From the NCBI GenBank assembly GCA_918026815.1, contig CAKJVC010000229.1:62001-126000 (forward strand): DNA of 64,000 nucleotides, given 5' to 3'. The notes under the pieces were generated by a model. The model was not told the DNA's origin and did no database searches. It saw only the letters and a program-made list of their open reading frames with translations. Made by a program: the position numbers and the translations under genes. The stretch comes from Chalara sp. BL73. Its lineage: Eukaryota; Ascomycota; Leotiomycetes; Helotiales. This document shows, piece after piece, positions 1-11,460 of the stretch (positions are counted from its first letter, which is position 1; each line of letters begins with the position of its first letter).

Positions 1-831
1 TCTTTATGAGGCTAAAGTATATACAGCTTGAGACCAGAAACTAAGCGAAACACAAGTTTGAAAGGGAGGAATCGGGAATCAACTTGTTTTTATATCTTTA
101 TCTAAAGTCCAAAAAGTTCTCTGGCTATTTAGCTTGTCATTCCTTACAGAAAGAGAGGAGGTTTTAAGAGTTACGACATTTTGTATTTCGTGCCGGGAAT
201 TTCGAAGGAAACTACTTACATATAAAATTTTCCACGACAAAATGGGGGCTATGCAATTTTTGGTTGCAAGAATTCTAGAGGTTTTGGCTATATGACGCCT
301 TAATCTTTACTGGGGTATATCGCTTCACAGACTCAGAAGTCATAACAGTGTGGTATTTCACGAGGCAAAGTGGGCGACGTACTAGGTAGGCATTTAAGTG
401 ATACATACAAAAGCTTGTTGACAAACCAGCGAAGGTGAAAGTTTTGTAGGAAAGATCCTCAGGTTAAGCATGCGTAAGAGCAGTCTTCCTGTTCAACTCG
501 AAAACTCTGGGGTTCCTTTTCCGCACTTCCCAAATTTTGAGGTTTTCTTAAAATTATAACTTCTTGGACACCACCACAGGTCCAATTTTATCATGTAGGG
601 GTATGTGTGATGCCACAAGATGACGGGAGCATTCAGTTACACAACAGAAATAAATTAACAATGCTTGATCCTGCATACTGTGTTTCCACAATTTAGTTGA
701 TTAAGGCTGAACTATGTATATTATGACTCGACGTGGGTACATTTAGCTATCTGTACGTGCATGCGTACATTCCGATATCCTGATTCATTAAAAAAAGAAT
801 TGCCTCCATCTGGGTATATTGGTAACCAAAT
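1..831. other. Intergenic, no gene seen
   Basis: AT-rich sequence downstream of the MFS transporter gene. I see no open frame with protein-like composition, no RNA gene and no repeat. It probably holds the transporter 3' UTR and flanking spacer. Confidence 0.5.
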
Positions 832-2627
832 TTACAAACTTGCTTTTCCCTGGCTTTCAAAAGGCAATGCAACCACCAACAATCCAGCAAACAAGAACAA
901 TGCCCCAGAAGTATACACTGGCGCACTAGTATTCAGGTCGGCAAACATGGCAATAATTGGAGCCATGATACCAAATATACGATTGGTCGTGGCTGTCAAA
1001 GCATTACCAGTTCCTCGGTCCTTAGTTGGGAAGATCTCGGGCGTGTATCCATAGAGGACCGCATACATAATATTGCTGGCAAAGTTGTATGCGCACTGCC
1101 ATCCCAATAGAGCATTCGATGTCTTTGCGGTTGTCGAAGCATACAAGAAGACGCCTGTGAGGACTGTGGAGATGGAGAGTGCGCCTTTGCGACCAAACCG
1201 TGGGATCTCAACGAGGGCGCCACCGAGAAGAGCACCTGGGACACCGAGGGTTGCAATGATAAGACTGTTGCGGTATGTGAGATATGTGGAACCGTCGCCG
1301 AATTTGGCTCCACGAGTGGCTAGGATGTAAGGGATGAAAGCATTGTATAAAGGGAATGCAAGACCAATGAGCCCCCAAATTGCCATAATCATGCTGGTGC
1401 TGAAGGCTAGTTTTCTGGTTGTAAAAAGAGCTTTCACATGCTTAAGACTCAATTTCTCGAGCTTGCGTTTTATGGCTGCTGAGGCATCGGTTTGAACGTG
1501 GCGGCCGTCTGGGTCACATGCTTGCAGGTCTTCAATACTTACTGTCTCAAGTTAGCTTATAATTATAAAGGTTAAAAAATTTTGAACTTACGATTTGAAG
1601 TTTTGCCATTTCTTCTTGCAACTTCGTGTACTATTCGTACTGCCTCCTCGTCTCTTCCCTTGCCCATCAAAAACTTTGGGCTCTCGTAAACGGTGAAAAA
1701 TACAAATCGAATAATGAACTCAACCAGAGAAATGCCTCCCATGGCAATGACGAAGTATCTCCAGCCCATGTTCTTTGACTTGGTGCAGACTTCTTCTTGT
1801 TGACAAGTTAAATTGCCCAAAATGGGCCAAGCCACCAAGGTAGCCACAAGCTGAGCAAGAGCCCAGTCTACAGATAAGATTGTCAGGAGGTATTGGTGCG
1901 ATCCAGGTAAGAATTCTAAAAACACGGCAGAGTCGACCGGAAGATTGCCTCCCACACCAAATGACCAGAGAGCCGCAAAAGTACCAATTGCCGCGAAGTT
2001 GGGGGACCCTGCCGCGATCAGCCCGAAGATTGCTGTGACACCTAGTGTCAAATTGAAGCCAATTCTGCGGCCAAATATATCACAGCCAAATCCCCAGAAC
2101 ATGGCTCCAGCCAAAAGACCAATATTCTGGGAGAGCGAAAGGAGGGGTGGGTGTGATGGACGAAACTCATTGGCGATTGGGGTGACTAAATTATTCAGTA
2201 ATCTTCCAAAATCCTGTTTCAAAATATTCTTACATATCAGGGAAGTGACGATTGGCCAAAGATCTGAAAAATGGTTAGCAAGTGACATCCAATCCGCGGA
2301 TGGGATTTCACAAACTGTCATTTGCCCAACCAAAACCGACAACAATGAAGAGTTGCCATTGATACCAACCCATACCAATTTCCTGAATCTGTTACAGTCA
2401 GTTTCTGAGTGACTTTTGTCATATGTAACTCCATAACGTACCGCATTATTGAGGACCTTGGCCTTGGCCTCATAGACTGGATCTAAGGTCCCCTTTGGAA
2501 TTGGAGCAACGCCATCGATGTCCGGAATTGAAATTGAGCGAGTATTATCCTTCGAATCGGATCTACCAGTCTCCTTAGCAACGGTCGCTGGGCTAGTGCC
2601 AGACTCCAAAACCGTATCTTTCGCCAT
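832..2627 (-). CDS. MFS transporter, SVOP/sugar-porter-like
   Basis: Predicted plasma-membrane major facilitator protein, 530 aa after removing four introns. The start is the ATG at 2627; a hydrophilic N-tail of about 60 residues precedes the first membrane segments. Recognisable family stretches are GMGWYQWQLF, FGWANDNLWPIV, QNIGLLAGAMFWG, the loop GCDIFGRRIGFN (MFS A-like motif) and GVGGNLPVDSAVFLEFLPG, typical of fungal SV2/SVOP-like transporters. Introns are about 53, 52, 48 and 50 nt; the last is 1542-1591. The first three together keep the frame open, so an unspliced reading replaces real membrane sequence with intron-coded residues; TTGCTAAC is a clear branch site in intron 2. Substrate is not determinable; related proteins are often called phosphate or sugar transporters. 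No neighbour suggests a pathway. Confidence 0.85.
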
Positions 2628-3762
2628 TTTACCACAATAGCAATGATCTCTCTAAAAATGCTGCGGAAAATAAGATCTGCTGCAGCAAGTTTATAGTAAT
2701 TTTTATGCAAGATATTATCTCGCCAATCCTCTCCGTAGATTACTTATAATATTGCGATGGATCAGGGTGCGACGGCCCAAAGCTTTATGCTTTTTTATGA
2801 CAGATTTTTAGAAAGAATGGGAGATATTGTTAAGGATTCTAATGTCAGTTCGGGCTTGAATGGCGTGCTACGAAAGTCGGTAAAGCCGCTTTAAATGTAA
2901 CCTACTAAAGAGGAAACGATTTGCGGACGCTTCCGTGCCTCAAGAGAGCTCGTATGGCCTGCACTTGCATTAGATCAGAAAGTATGAAATTCCGAAAACA
3001 ATAGAGGAAGCATAGCATAATCTGCAAAAGAATGGAATGAGCCTAGGTACAGTAAAAGTACAATTTAACGCATAGGATTATATGGGTTTATAGGAAAATT
3101 GATTAAGTAAAGGAATGGAGATGGATAAAAACTCCGAGATGGAGATTCGGATTGGAGAGATTTGATGCAAAAGCGGAGAACGTGAAGATCTGGGGAAAGT
3201 GGAGAGCGCCACAATCGTGGCTGTAAGCCAAGTTCCCTCGAAAGGTGATACTTGAGCGTTGAAAACTAAATCTGACTAAGCTATGTGCAGCTAACATATC
3301 AAAAGACCACTGCAAACGAGAGAGAGTCCAACAAGTCCTTATGTCCAAATTCGTTCCGAGTCACGTGTGCGTAAACATGCTTGATTTTGGCTGGAATTAA
3401 CAGGCATCTGGACTTTGACAGGCCTGTTGATTGAACCTGGAGCAAAAATCCAACAACAAATGTAACCCTGATAAAGTTCCCAACTTTTCTCGACTGGCCG
3501 AGTTGGCCTTTATTCAACCTTTTGAAAACATCGAAATATCTAATGAATTTGATATATTTATTTCTATTAGATTGCTAGGAACCGTTGGAGCTACTTTTAT
3601 AACCTAAGTGGACTCCGTCATGTCGCGGATGGTCCAGAGAGTAAAACTGGACAAGAAATCTGCCCAGGTTCCTGCCACCGGAGTCTCTGTAACAGCGGTC
3701 GCTATACCACGGACTATCATCCATAACGCCGTTCCGGCAAGCAAAAATAGTAACATACCATC
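2628..3762. other. Intergenic, promoter side of transporter
   Basis: Spacer between the transporter start and the RCC1-like pseudogene. Short open frames on the minus strand (3103-3517) have no protein-like composition and were not accepted. Nothing else is recognised. Confidence 0.45.
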
Positions 3763-5272
3763 ATGTTTGTTCTTTCTCGAGATGGATCCCCTGGTGTGAT
3801 TGACCCAACCGAGACATATCTAGCTTCACAACAGAAGCACAAACAACCAATCAAACCCGCCGCAAAGATATCCACAAAGCGATTAAAGACAGGCACAGAG
3901 TCAGGTGTCCCAACACTAATTCTAGAATTATATGTGTTTGGGAGTGGTGAGTCAGGCGAACTGGGATTACGGCCTGCAACACTTGATGGACAGCGTCCTA
4001 CCAATGTTAGTTATCCCCGTAAAAATAAGCTACTTGGAATAACCCATATCCCCGCTGGGGGCATGATGTATTGTGTTGCTTGTACAAAGGATCGAGAGAT
4101 CTTAACATGGGGTGTTAACGGCGACGGTGCTCTTGGACGAAATACAAATTAGGAGGCGCCTACAAAAGATATTGACGACAATGCCAGCCCAGACGACTCT
4201 GACGGAGTGGACTTAAACCCCCTAGAAAGTACGCCTACTACTATAAATTTGGATAACCTGGGACGAGGCCCTTTTACCTTTCTGTAGGTTGCAGCAACGG
4301 ATAATGCCAGTTTCGTCCTCACTAGTACTAGAACCGTTTACGGTTAGGGAACATTTCGTGTATGAATTATGCCTATCTCATCAAAACACCTATCTGATCA
4401 CCCCTTGTAGGCAAGTGATGGCCCTCTGGGTTTCCAACATAAAGATGCTCTTGAATATCAAAGGCAAAAGGGTGGGGTCTCAAGAAGAAATTGGCGCAGC
4501 GCAAGCCCGCGCCAATACGTCAGTTGAGGAATATACCTTCCCTTGCAGCAGGTGGGAGTCACGTTTTAGCTCTAGATGACAGAGGGCGAACATACACTTA
4601 GGGTGTAGGCCAACAGGGCCAGCCTGGCCGTTGCATTCCGATTCAGAACTCATGCCTATACCCTTGCCGGCTTGGACTATCTCAAGTAAAGTACATCGCT
4701 TGTGGCGCTAATCACGGTTTCGCGGTCACCGAGGGTGGGGATGTTTATGTTTGGAGCTTAAATAACTTTGGGCAGGCTGGAATCATCCAAGGAGCCGGAG
4801 AGGACGGTGCAATCATTCATATTCCGACTATTATTAAAGGCCGCCGGCCTTTTAAGATCAAGCAAATTCAAGGAGGCGAACACCACTCTATCGCGTGTAC
4901 AGATGACGGAACAGTTTTGACATGGGGTCGTTGTGATGAGAACCAGGCAGGTATCAGTCTCGATGTGGTCCCGAAGGAAAATCTCCTGTTTGATAGTCGC
5001 GGGAAGCCTCAGATTCTTCTTAGCCCAACTGTTGTCCCGAAAATACAGGACGCAATGTCGGTGTCGGCAGGTACTGACAACTCGATGGTGGTCACCGGGA
5101 CAGGAAAGGCGTACGCTTGGGGTTATTCCGAAGCTATAGAGCCGGTCTTGAGACAGAAGACTCTGTGAAATATCCTACACTTATTCAAAAAGGCGATACT
5201 AAGGATAAGGAACTCATATTTGCTGAATGCGGCGGAGAGTTTTCTCTGCTTGCTGCTCAGGCTGCGGTTTAG
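3763..5272 (+). pseudogene. RCC1-like exchange factor pseudogene
   Basis: Remnant of a chromosome-condensation regulator (RCC1/Pim1/Srm1 type, nucleotide exchange factor for Ran). RCC1 blade signatures are readable: VFGSGESGELGL near 3940, LTWGVNGDGALGRNTN before 4150, QVAATDNASFVLT near 4288, YIACGANHGFAV near 4692, YVWSLNNFGQAGI near 4748, IQGGEHHSIACTDDGTVLTWG near 4867 and FAECGGEFSLLAAQAAV ending at 5272. The gene is broken by TAG at 4150-4152 and 4599-4601, both where RCC1 repeats normally have Trp (TGG to TAG), and by frameshifts around 4350-4570 and near 5135. A blade Gly has become Ser in VWSLNN. The damage seen is mostly G to A. Ran exchange is essential, so an intact copy should exist elsewhere. 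Ends are approximate. Confidence 0.85.
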
Positions 5273-5930
5273 AGCCTAGCATTGAGAGGAGGTTGCGGCA
5301 TCGGAAAAGTGCAAATCGAACTAGGTTTATGAGAAGAGGGACAAAAGTGGCCACCAGAACGGCGACTAAAGTAAGCAGATTTAGTAAGCACAGAGCACTT
5401 AGATGATACATATCTAATACTCGCGTTCTATGGTGAATCGTGTGAACATTCACATCTCCCATCCCAAGTGGAAGTGAGCCTGTGGCGTGGATAGTAAGAA
5501 GAGAACCGCCGTGACGACGAATCGTTAAGTATAACGATTAATAGTTTAAAGTATGCACCACAGGAAGAGGGCACTTACAACGGTCGATAATGGAAATATA
5601 GTTGGCAGATGAAGGGGCGGTGTGTATGCGATGCGAGTGCAATGCTTATCGTCCATGAATCGCTACGAATTTAGAAAGTTTCCCTATCATATGCATCAGG
5701 TATACCCTAGAGAGGGAGAGAAAGGAAGAAACCGTAGTACAATGTTCCATTCCTTTGTGCTGGGAAGCACCTCCTTACTTTTTTTTTTGTGAAAAAGCAA
5801 CCCTTGGCTATCTAACCCAAAAAGCAATAACTTAATCCAAAGCCCAAATTCCAAACGCCAGGCGCCTCAACTTTAATCACGCTTTTTCCTCCGAACAATC
5901 CTTTTTTTTAATAACCAAGGTCTAGCTATT
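5273..5930. other. Intergenic, no gene seen
   Basis: Spacer between the RCC1-like relic and the convergent small secreted protein gene. Only a shadow open frame on the minus strand at 5214-5462 was found. Nothing recognised. Confidence 0.45.
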
Positions 5931-6647
5931 CTATGCCTTGTTATACCCAACGAGTTTATGGCTTTGCTTCTGCTTCTGCTTGACGTCATAGGCATGATTG
6001 AGCCTTGGAGCATCAGAGCCTGGATTTGTGACAGGCTTAAGCTGTGGCTTGTTGTTTTTCAATTCGTTCAACATGGCCGGGCGCCCGCTAACGTCCTTGA
6101 TATCTTCCTTCTTTATATCCTTGAGCTTAGCGTCACCCGTGGGTGCATTCTCGACATGCTTTAAGGGTTTATGGTTCTCATTTTTGATGTCATCCAGAGC
6201 AGGTTTGGCCTTGATCGCAGCTGCCTGCTGCTTCGCATCCGGCCATGCCTTCTTCATATCCTCCTTTTGCTTGTTCTTGCCGTAATCGGCCCATTCTTTG
6301 GCGACACCCTGAGCATTAGGAATGAGTGCGGTCAAGCCAACAGCTCCAGCAGCGACTGTCTTTCCAGGGTTACTAGGGAAAGTGTTGGCAGCCACGCAGG
6401 CTCCTGCAACTAGAGCAAAACCGAGACCACATGTTTTGGTACTAAGGGTAGAAAGTATCAGTCATCTGCTTTGTGAATTTGGAGAGCGTAAGAGCTTTGT
6501 GATCACCTACACAAGGGTTCCCTTTGGGCCGGTGACGCTGTCCTGGACTTTATTCCACAAACTTTTTGGTGGTGCTGCTACTGGCCGAGCACTAACAAGT
6601 GGGTTTGTGACTGCTAGAGCAAGAACAAGGAGTGTGGTAGAGCGCAT
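5931..6647 (-). CDS. Small secreted lysine-rich protein
   Basis: Two exons with one 69-nt intron (6442-6510) give 215 aa from the ATG at 6647. The N-terminus MRSTTLLVLALAVTNPLVSA is a typical signal peptide with likely cleavage after VSA. A second hydrophobic stretch (GLGFALVAGACVAA, about 50-63) follows the intron, then a short Gly/Ala segment. The rest is hydrophilic, rich in Lys, Asp and Asn, with repeated KxDIK-like units (KLKDIKKEDIKD), and probably disordered. There are only two cysteines. I do not recognise a family. Secretion, size and low complexity fit an uncharacterised secreted or effector-like protein, but the second hydrophobic stretch could anchor it in a membrane. The exon join at GT|T is well supported by GTAGGT and TTAG. 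Confidence 0.7.
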
Positions 6648-6897
6648 TGTGTGATTTGTTTAGGCTACTGTGGAGTGGCGATAATATCTGGCTCTAGTTT
6701 GTATGGAAAGTAAGGAAAGAAGCTGCACTTTTTTGATAAGTTTAATAGAGTTGTGAATTGTGAAATGTTTTCTGGTGTTGTAGAAGAATGAAGCATACGA
6801 ACAGGAGAGATATGGTACATATTTAAGCACATCTCATTTTAAGAATCAGGCTTCAAAGGAAGAAGAAATCACTGCGGAAAAAGTTCCCTATGCTCGA

Positions 6898-7068
6898 CTG
6901 TGATGAATAACATTATCCTTTAATCCTGAGATCATCGCGCAATAATCCCTATCCGCCGCCAACTGTGATAACTAGCCTTATTCTTATCTTGAAATCTTCA
7001 CTACAATGATCCCTATCGCCCCACCGCGATCAATAACCTTATCCTTAAATCCTGAGCAACCTTAAGTT
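6898..7068 (+). repeat. Degenerate local tandem repeat
   Basis: Similar phrases recur: 'gatgaataacattatccttt aatcctgag' near 6902 and 'gatcaataaccttatcctta aatcctgag' near 7028, with a partial copy ('gataactagccttattctta') between them at about 6966. The spacing is about 63 nt. Copy number is low, and I do not know any function. Confidence 0.5.
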
Positions 7069-7501
7069 TAATCCTCCTAGAGCCTCTTTTTTTCTTTTCG
7101 GCAAATTACCACACGACATGAAGGGCGTTATTTCTAATAGGCAAATGCCCAATGCAATAAATTCAAAGGATTGTTAGGTCTGCGGATGTAGGAATCTCAA
7201 ATATTATCCGTTGCACCCTTTAACACTGCTGCCATGGGTATACCTCGCCACCACCAAACTCTGCCGTGCAGTTACATTGAGATGCTGTGCCACAATATAA
7301 TACTACCATGCACTCTTCGCCACAAAGCCAAAATGGTCGCACAACCATAAGTCTGACTAAGCTAGAAACCAGAGCCACGCATTGACAGGATGCGAATGGG
7401 CAAGTGTTGGCAAGGTGTATCCTGAGAGTTGAACGTACAGTCAACCCTAGAAGTACTTGTTGTTTTGCGGTTTTATGCCAAAAGTCACTTTTCCCACTGG
7501 C

Positions 7502-7518
7502 TTTTTTTTTTTTTTTTT
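7502..7518 (+). repeat. Poly-T homopolymer
   Basis: Seventeen consecutive T residues just upstream of the kinase-like relic. A poly-A/T tract beside a relic can mark retroposition, but no target-site duplication is evident, so it may be simple slippage. Confidence 0.8.
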
Positions 7519-7698
7519 AAAATTAACTTTATACTATAACTACTATTGAAACTCGTAAATCAAAATATTTTAGTAATATAATTAGGCTGTACAGTACTAA
7601 AACCCTTTTTGGGTTTTATTTAATTAAAGCGTGCCCCCTTCTCGTAATCTGCCTCTTCGTCGCACCTACCAAATAAGCCGCTTCAACACCTCCAATAT

Positions 7699-8292
7699 CG
7701 TACAAGATCCTGGGCATCGGTGGATCTGCTTTTGTGTCTGCGACGAGTGACATTGATAGGCGACGGCTTTGAAAGGCTATGAAGTTTGGATTGAAGGTCG
7801 ACTTTGTGCCCAGCGAAATGAAGATGGTTGCGAAGCTTTTCTAGCCAATGAGTATTATACATACCAGCTACTTGGCAAGCATCCTCATATCTTGAAGTGT
7901 TATGACCTTATCGAAGTCCACCCGAAAATACATTCATTACAATTAGAACGAGCACCGTGTGGAAATATCCGAGAGTTTATTACTTTCAATAAAACGACGC
8001 TTCCAACCCAAGAAAATCGACTCAAAATGATTCTTGGAGTATCGATAAGAATAGCTTACGCACATTCAAAAACTATTATGCATTGCGATATCAGTTAACG
8101 CAATTTATTCTTGTTTCCGGAGTGGTATATAAAAGTGGGCGATTTCGGAAATGCTATCATCGACGGCAACCTTTAAGAAATGTAGTCGAAGAAATACGGT
8201 ACGAGCTACTTTTGCGAAAACGAGCCTTTAGAAAGCGCCCGTATATCAAACGGAGCTTTTTGCTTTGAGATTTGCTATTTACGAGATAATAG
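7699..8292 (+). pseudogene. Protein kinase-like pseudogene
   Basis: Relic of a fungal kinase-like gene readable only across frames. The glycine loop ILGIGGSAFVSA lies at about 7707-7745. After a frameshift the N-lobe continues with ALKGYEVWIEGRL, the αC/hinge region (NEYYTYQLLGKHPHILKCY, LERAPCGNIREFI) and the catalytic loop HCDIS, followed at 8096-8098 by TAA. The same frame resumes with RNLFLFPEW, then KVGDFGNAI (DFG). Another stop and frameshift come before YELLLRKRAF and then ELFALRFAIYEII, which ends near 8290. Most kinase landmarks are present, so this is a decayed full domain, not a chance match. The C-lobe beyond the E-helix is not seen. Related intact proteins occur as multigene families in Leotiomycetes (family knowledge). 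Confidence 0.82.
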
Positions 8293-9542
8293 TTTAAGAA
8301 ATGCTATTTCCAGACTTGAGAACGAACGATATTAAACAAAACAGAAAAACAGAAAAATTCTTCGATATTGCGGATTTTCCGGCTGGAGCTGGACATATTA
8401 TATACAATTGTTGAAAAGAAAAGTTCGATTCGGCAAGTAATTAGAATTGGCTGTGAAAAGGCTGTGCGGAATCACAGAGAGAGCAAGCCAGATCGGGACA
8501 GCTATTTCCATTTATACTCTTCTTTATTCTCAATACTAAAGCGTAGAGTTTTTAACCTACGATTCGACTTGCGACTCGACTTGTATTTCTTTGGATTTAT
8601 TTTCCTCAATAAAAGGGCTTCTTTTCGCTAGTCGCAGCATACTCACTGAAGTTGCGCCTAAAATGAAATGTAAAAGATCAGGTTAGTCTTAATTTAAGTG
8701 CAAGCACACTTCAGTGCTTCTGCTTGATACGAACTAGCTGCGTACTAGTACATTCTTTAGATCTTCCACTTACCAAGCGCAAATGCTAATAATCGTCTTT
8801 GCAGATTCCAAACCTTTAAACTATTGTTCTACCCGCCCGCCTATCATTACTTGAATATCTTGGATTATTGTTGGAGGTGCTACTGGTTCTGATTGCAATG
8901 AGAACGTCAGTCTCTCCTACACAGTAGTCCATTAAGTGAAGCCGGTTCGAGCACATCCACCTATGTGCCTAACAATGGAGATGGTCTATGCGACTGTCAG
9001 GTGCTGGGTTGATAAGATTTACCACAGCACCAAAAAGGTACAATATCCGACGTCGTATGCCAAATAGCTTATCCTACTACATATACCAGTACGGCCCCTG
9101 ACAGCGACCACCAAGACGGTACACAAGGAGGAAGATTGACGAAAAGCATGGAGTCAGCTTCTGAGTTGTGAATGTCATTAAGAAAAGTGAAGGCGACGAC
9201 ACGAACAAGTGGGTTGAGGGACAAGGTTGAACACTTGGCCAGTGAGTTTATCGTTAGGCTAGTATTTTATATTCAGGAGTTGAGAATAACAAAGACCTCT
9301 CTGAGCGCAGCCCTCCCGCCCTTCGTGAAAACTCTGCTTCCGCCGGCCCAGAGGCGTCCTATCCCCCAGTGCAGTTATAGCTACTTGAAGGTTCGTGGCC
9401 AACCTAGGGCGAGTTCGACTTTGCTGACCAGGAGGGAGCAATTACAGGAACTAACTAGTGGGCCTTGGCCTTACGCATGGATGCTAGGACAAACAGAGGA
9501 ATAGAATGCTTAGATTATATCTACTTTAGCTCGAGATCACAC
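8293..9542. other. Intergenic, no gene seen
   Basis: Spacer between the kinase relic and the F-box-like gene. Open frames at 8368-8631 and 9172-9504 lack protein-like composition. Nothing else recognised. Confidence 0.4.
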
Positions 9543-10508
9543 TCAGAATTTGCATTTACTATTTCTTCGAAGCGTTACAAGAACTTCTGGTTCCATAATT
9601 CGTAGCTCAAGTGGCCCGAAGACATCAAGTATTTCCAAAACTTCCCAGTTATCGTTTTCAATCATTTTCATTTTCGATACAAAGTATGATTTAAAGTACG
9701 GTACTTCCCATAAAACCTTAACCTGAGCCTCATTTTTTAAAGAAGTCGTAAATCGTTTTTTCATTTGCTCTATGTAATCAGGAATTTCGTTGCTCCACCC
9801 AATCCGATAGCCGTTGTGAGACAACACTTTGTTTTCGGGCAAGTTATTCATTTCCGTTTTTAGTAACAATTGTAATTGTTGTCGCTCGGAACCTAGTAGT
9901 CGGAAAACAGCTTCGATCGCAGGAGAAATATATTCCACTGTTGGGCCATGATACTGATCGTCTTGTGCACAAGCGTAAAGACGAGGATATTGATCTCGCG
10001 CGTGTACTTTACGTACCCAATGTGAGCCAGTTCTTAAAGAGGAAATAGTTCCATTAAGCTCTTTGGTAACTGATTTTGGTTGCGAAATTTCTAAATCGAG
10101 AAACCGTAAAGATGCTCGGTTTACATCTCCAATCACGTAAAGAAAGGAATAAAGAATGTCCCATGGATTGAAGAAAGGGCGGTTATATCCAGGACGGTAT
10201 TGCCGGTCTAGCTTCATCAAAAACTTGAATGTGTTTCGATGATAAAAAACCGCTGCGGCCTCGGTAGAAATGGCTTTGTTAACCGCAAAGAGTTCGAATG
10301 TGAGAAGACGTAAGCCTGCGAAACTTTCTCGAGATGCTATATTTAGCGGTTTGGGATTGACGATGATAGGTTCAGATGATATTAAAAGTAGTTGGTAGAT
10401 TTTCTCGCGGATGTCAAATGAGAGTGACATGAAGGTTGGTCCTGAATAGATTGAGAGACCAAGAGGTTCGCCTTTGCGGTATTTAAGCCTGCAAACCATA
10501 GGAGCCAT
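9543..10508 (-). CDS. F-box/DUF7730-like fungal protein
   Basis: Single-exon gene of 321 aa. Near residues 28-42 the segment SLSFDIREKIYQLLL resembles the short F-box/2EXR-like motif (LP.EIR..IY..LL) that opens many fungal proteins of unknown function. It is followed by LLTFELFAVNKAISTEAAAVFYHRNTF, the usual second signature (R.c+.i..Ea...fY..N.F). The middle and end are unremarkable mixed α/β sequence with no catalytic motif. An alternative start is Met27 (MSLSFDIR), which sits right before the motif. In this class the first motif may bind Skp1-type partners, but that is untested here. Function unknown; the open frame is intact. Confidence 0.75.
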   Translation of the reverse strand: MAPMVCRLKYRKGEPLGLSIYSGPTFMSLSFDIREKIYQLLLISSEPIIVNPKPLNIASRESFAGLRLLTFELFAVNKAISTEAAAVFYHRNTFKFLMKLDRQYRPGYNRPFFNPWDILYSFLYVIGDVNRASLRFLDLEISQPKSVTKELNGTISSLRTGSHWVRKVHARDQYPRLYACAQDDQYHGPTVEYISPAIEAVFRLLGSERQQLQLLLKTEMNNLPENKVLSHNGYRIGWSNEIPDYIEQMKKRFTTSLKNEAQVKVLWEVPYFKSYFVSKMKMIENDNWEVLEILDVFGPLELRIMEPEVLVTLRRNSKCKF

Positions 10509-11460
10509 TGTGTTGGAGTTGAATATTGAGTTACGAGGCAGCTTTTGAGTAATGGAGAACGAGATTTAGGGTTCACAATGTTAAAGCGAAGTTGTTGATC
10601 AGGCGATGAGAGTCATGTGACTTGGCGTTCCAGAAACACGCGATACCAAGGCTAGGAAAGAGGTGTTGATTTAGGGGTCCAACCAGTTAGATAATTGCGA
10701 GGTAGTTCATTGATTTGTGCACGACAAGGTAAATATTAAAGAGCAGTCAGTCTATATTAGTTACTATGGGCAGTACTCTACGGCTCTTACGAATATATAT
10801 ATATATGGTAGTCTACAGGGGTGATTTGCATGGATCTATACTAACATTGGTCTACTAAATGTTGGATTTCCTAGATAACGAATTAAAAGTCTCTGAAATA
10901 CCAACAGTTATTCCTCTGCCGCAAAAAAAAAAAAGACCCGACCAAAATAGAAGCCTCTTTATACATAGCGTAGTGTTATGGGAGTGAATTCAAGGCTCTC
11001 CTGGAATACTTGCCTTAGCCTCCTCCTTGTTGGCTATTGCAATAAATAATTCAAAATAACATCTCATTTTCCTTCTTCAGTAGTGTGTAAATCATTCATA
11101 ATGCCACTATAGTAGTCGTCTAATATTCATTCAGTTAAATCACTTGTATAGCAGTTTCAATTACACCATTCCAATTATTTCTTATCATTACCTCAAGCCA
11201 TTCTTATTCATATTACTTGCACAAACTTTTCTCTCGACATCCAGCTCGATGAATTTCAACAAAGCCTTTAGACGGGACTGCCAGCTAAATATCTGCCATT
11301 ATGCTTTTTGCTAACTTTACCAGAAATATCTTGCTTTGTAAATTAGCAATTTGTCATATGTCAATGCTACATCAACAATCAGGAGCTTGGGGTCCACAGA
11401 AGATTTGGGAATAGGCACATTCAATAGCATCGACTCTCGAGCACCGGGAACCCCACCAGC
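10509..11460. other. AT-rich intergenic with (AT)n
   Basis: Gene-poor spacer upstream of the F-box-like gene, with a short AT dinucleotide run near 10795-10805 and an A homopolymer near 10923-10934. No coding signal recognised. Confidence 0.45.

Larger units (their letters stand above)
6648..7698. other. Intergenic with poly-T tract
   Basis: About 1 kb upstream of the secreted-protein gene. It contains a T homopolymer at 7502-7518 in otherwise AT-rich DNA. Phrases about Ca/TTATCCTTAAATCCTGAG near 6916-7050 recur two to three times as degenerate local repeats. No gene recognised. Confidence 0.5.

Noticed and set aside
996..1330. Open frames overlapping the MFS transporter on both strands
   Set aside because: They lie inside the transporter exon in other frames and read as low-quality Ser/Arg/Pro sequence.
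8940..8975. 'ccggttcgagcacatcc' resembling a tRNA T-loop
   Set aside because: No other tRNA arms at the proper distance.
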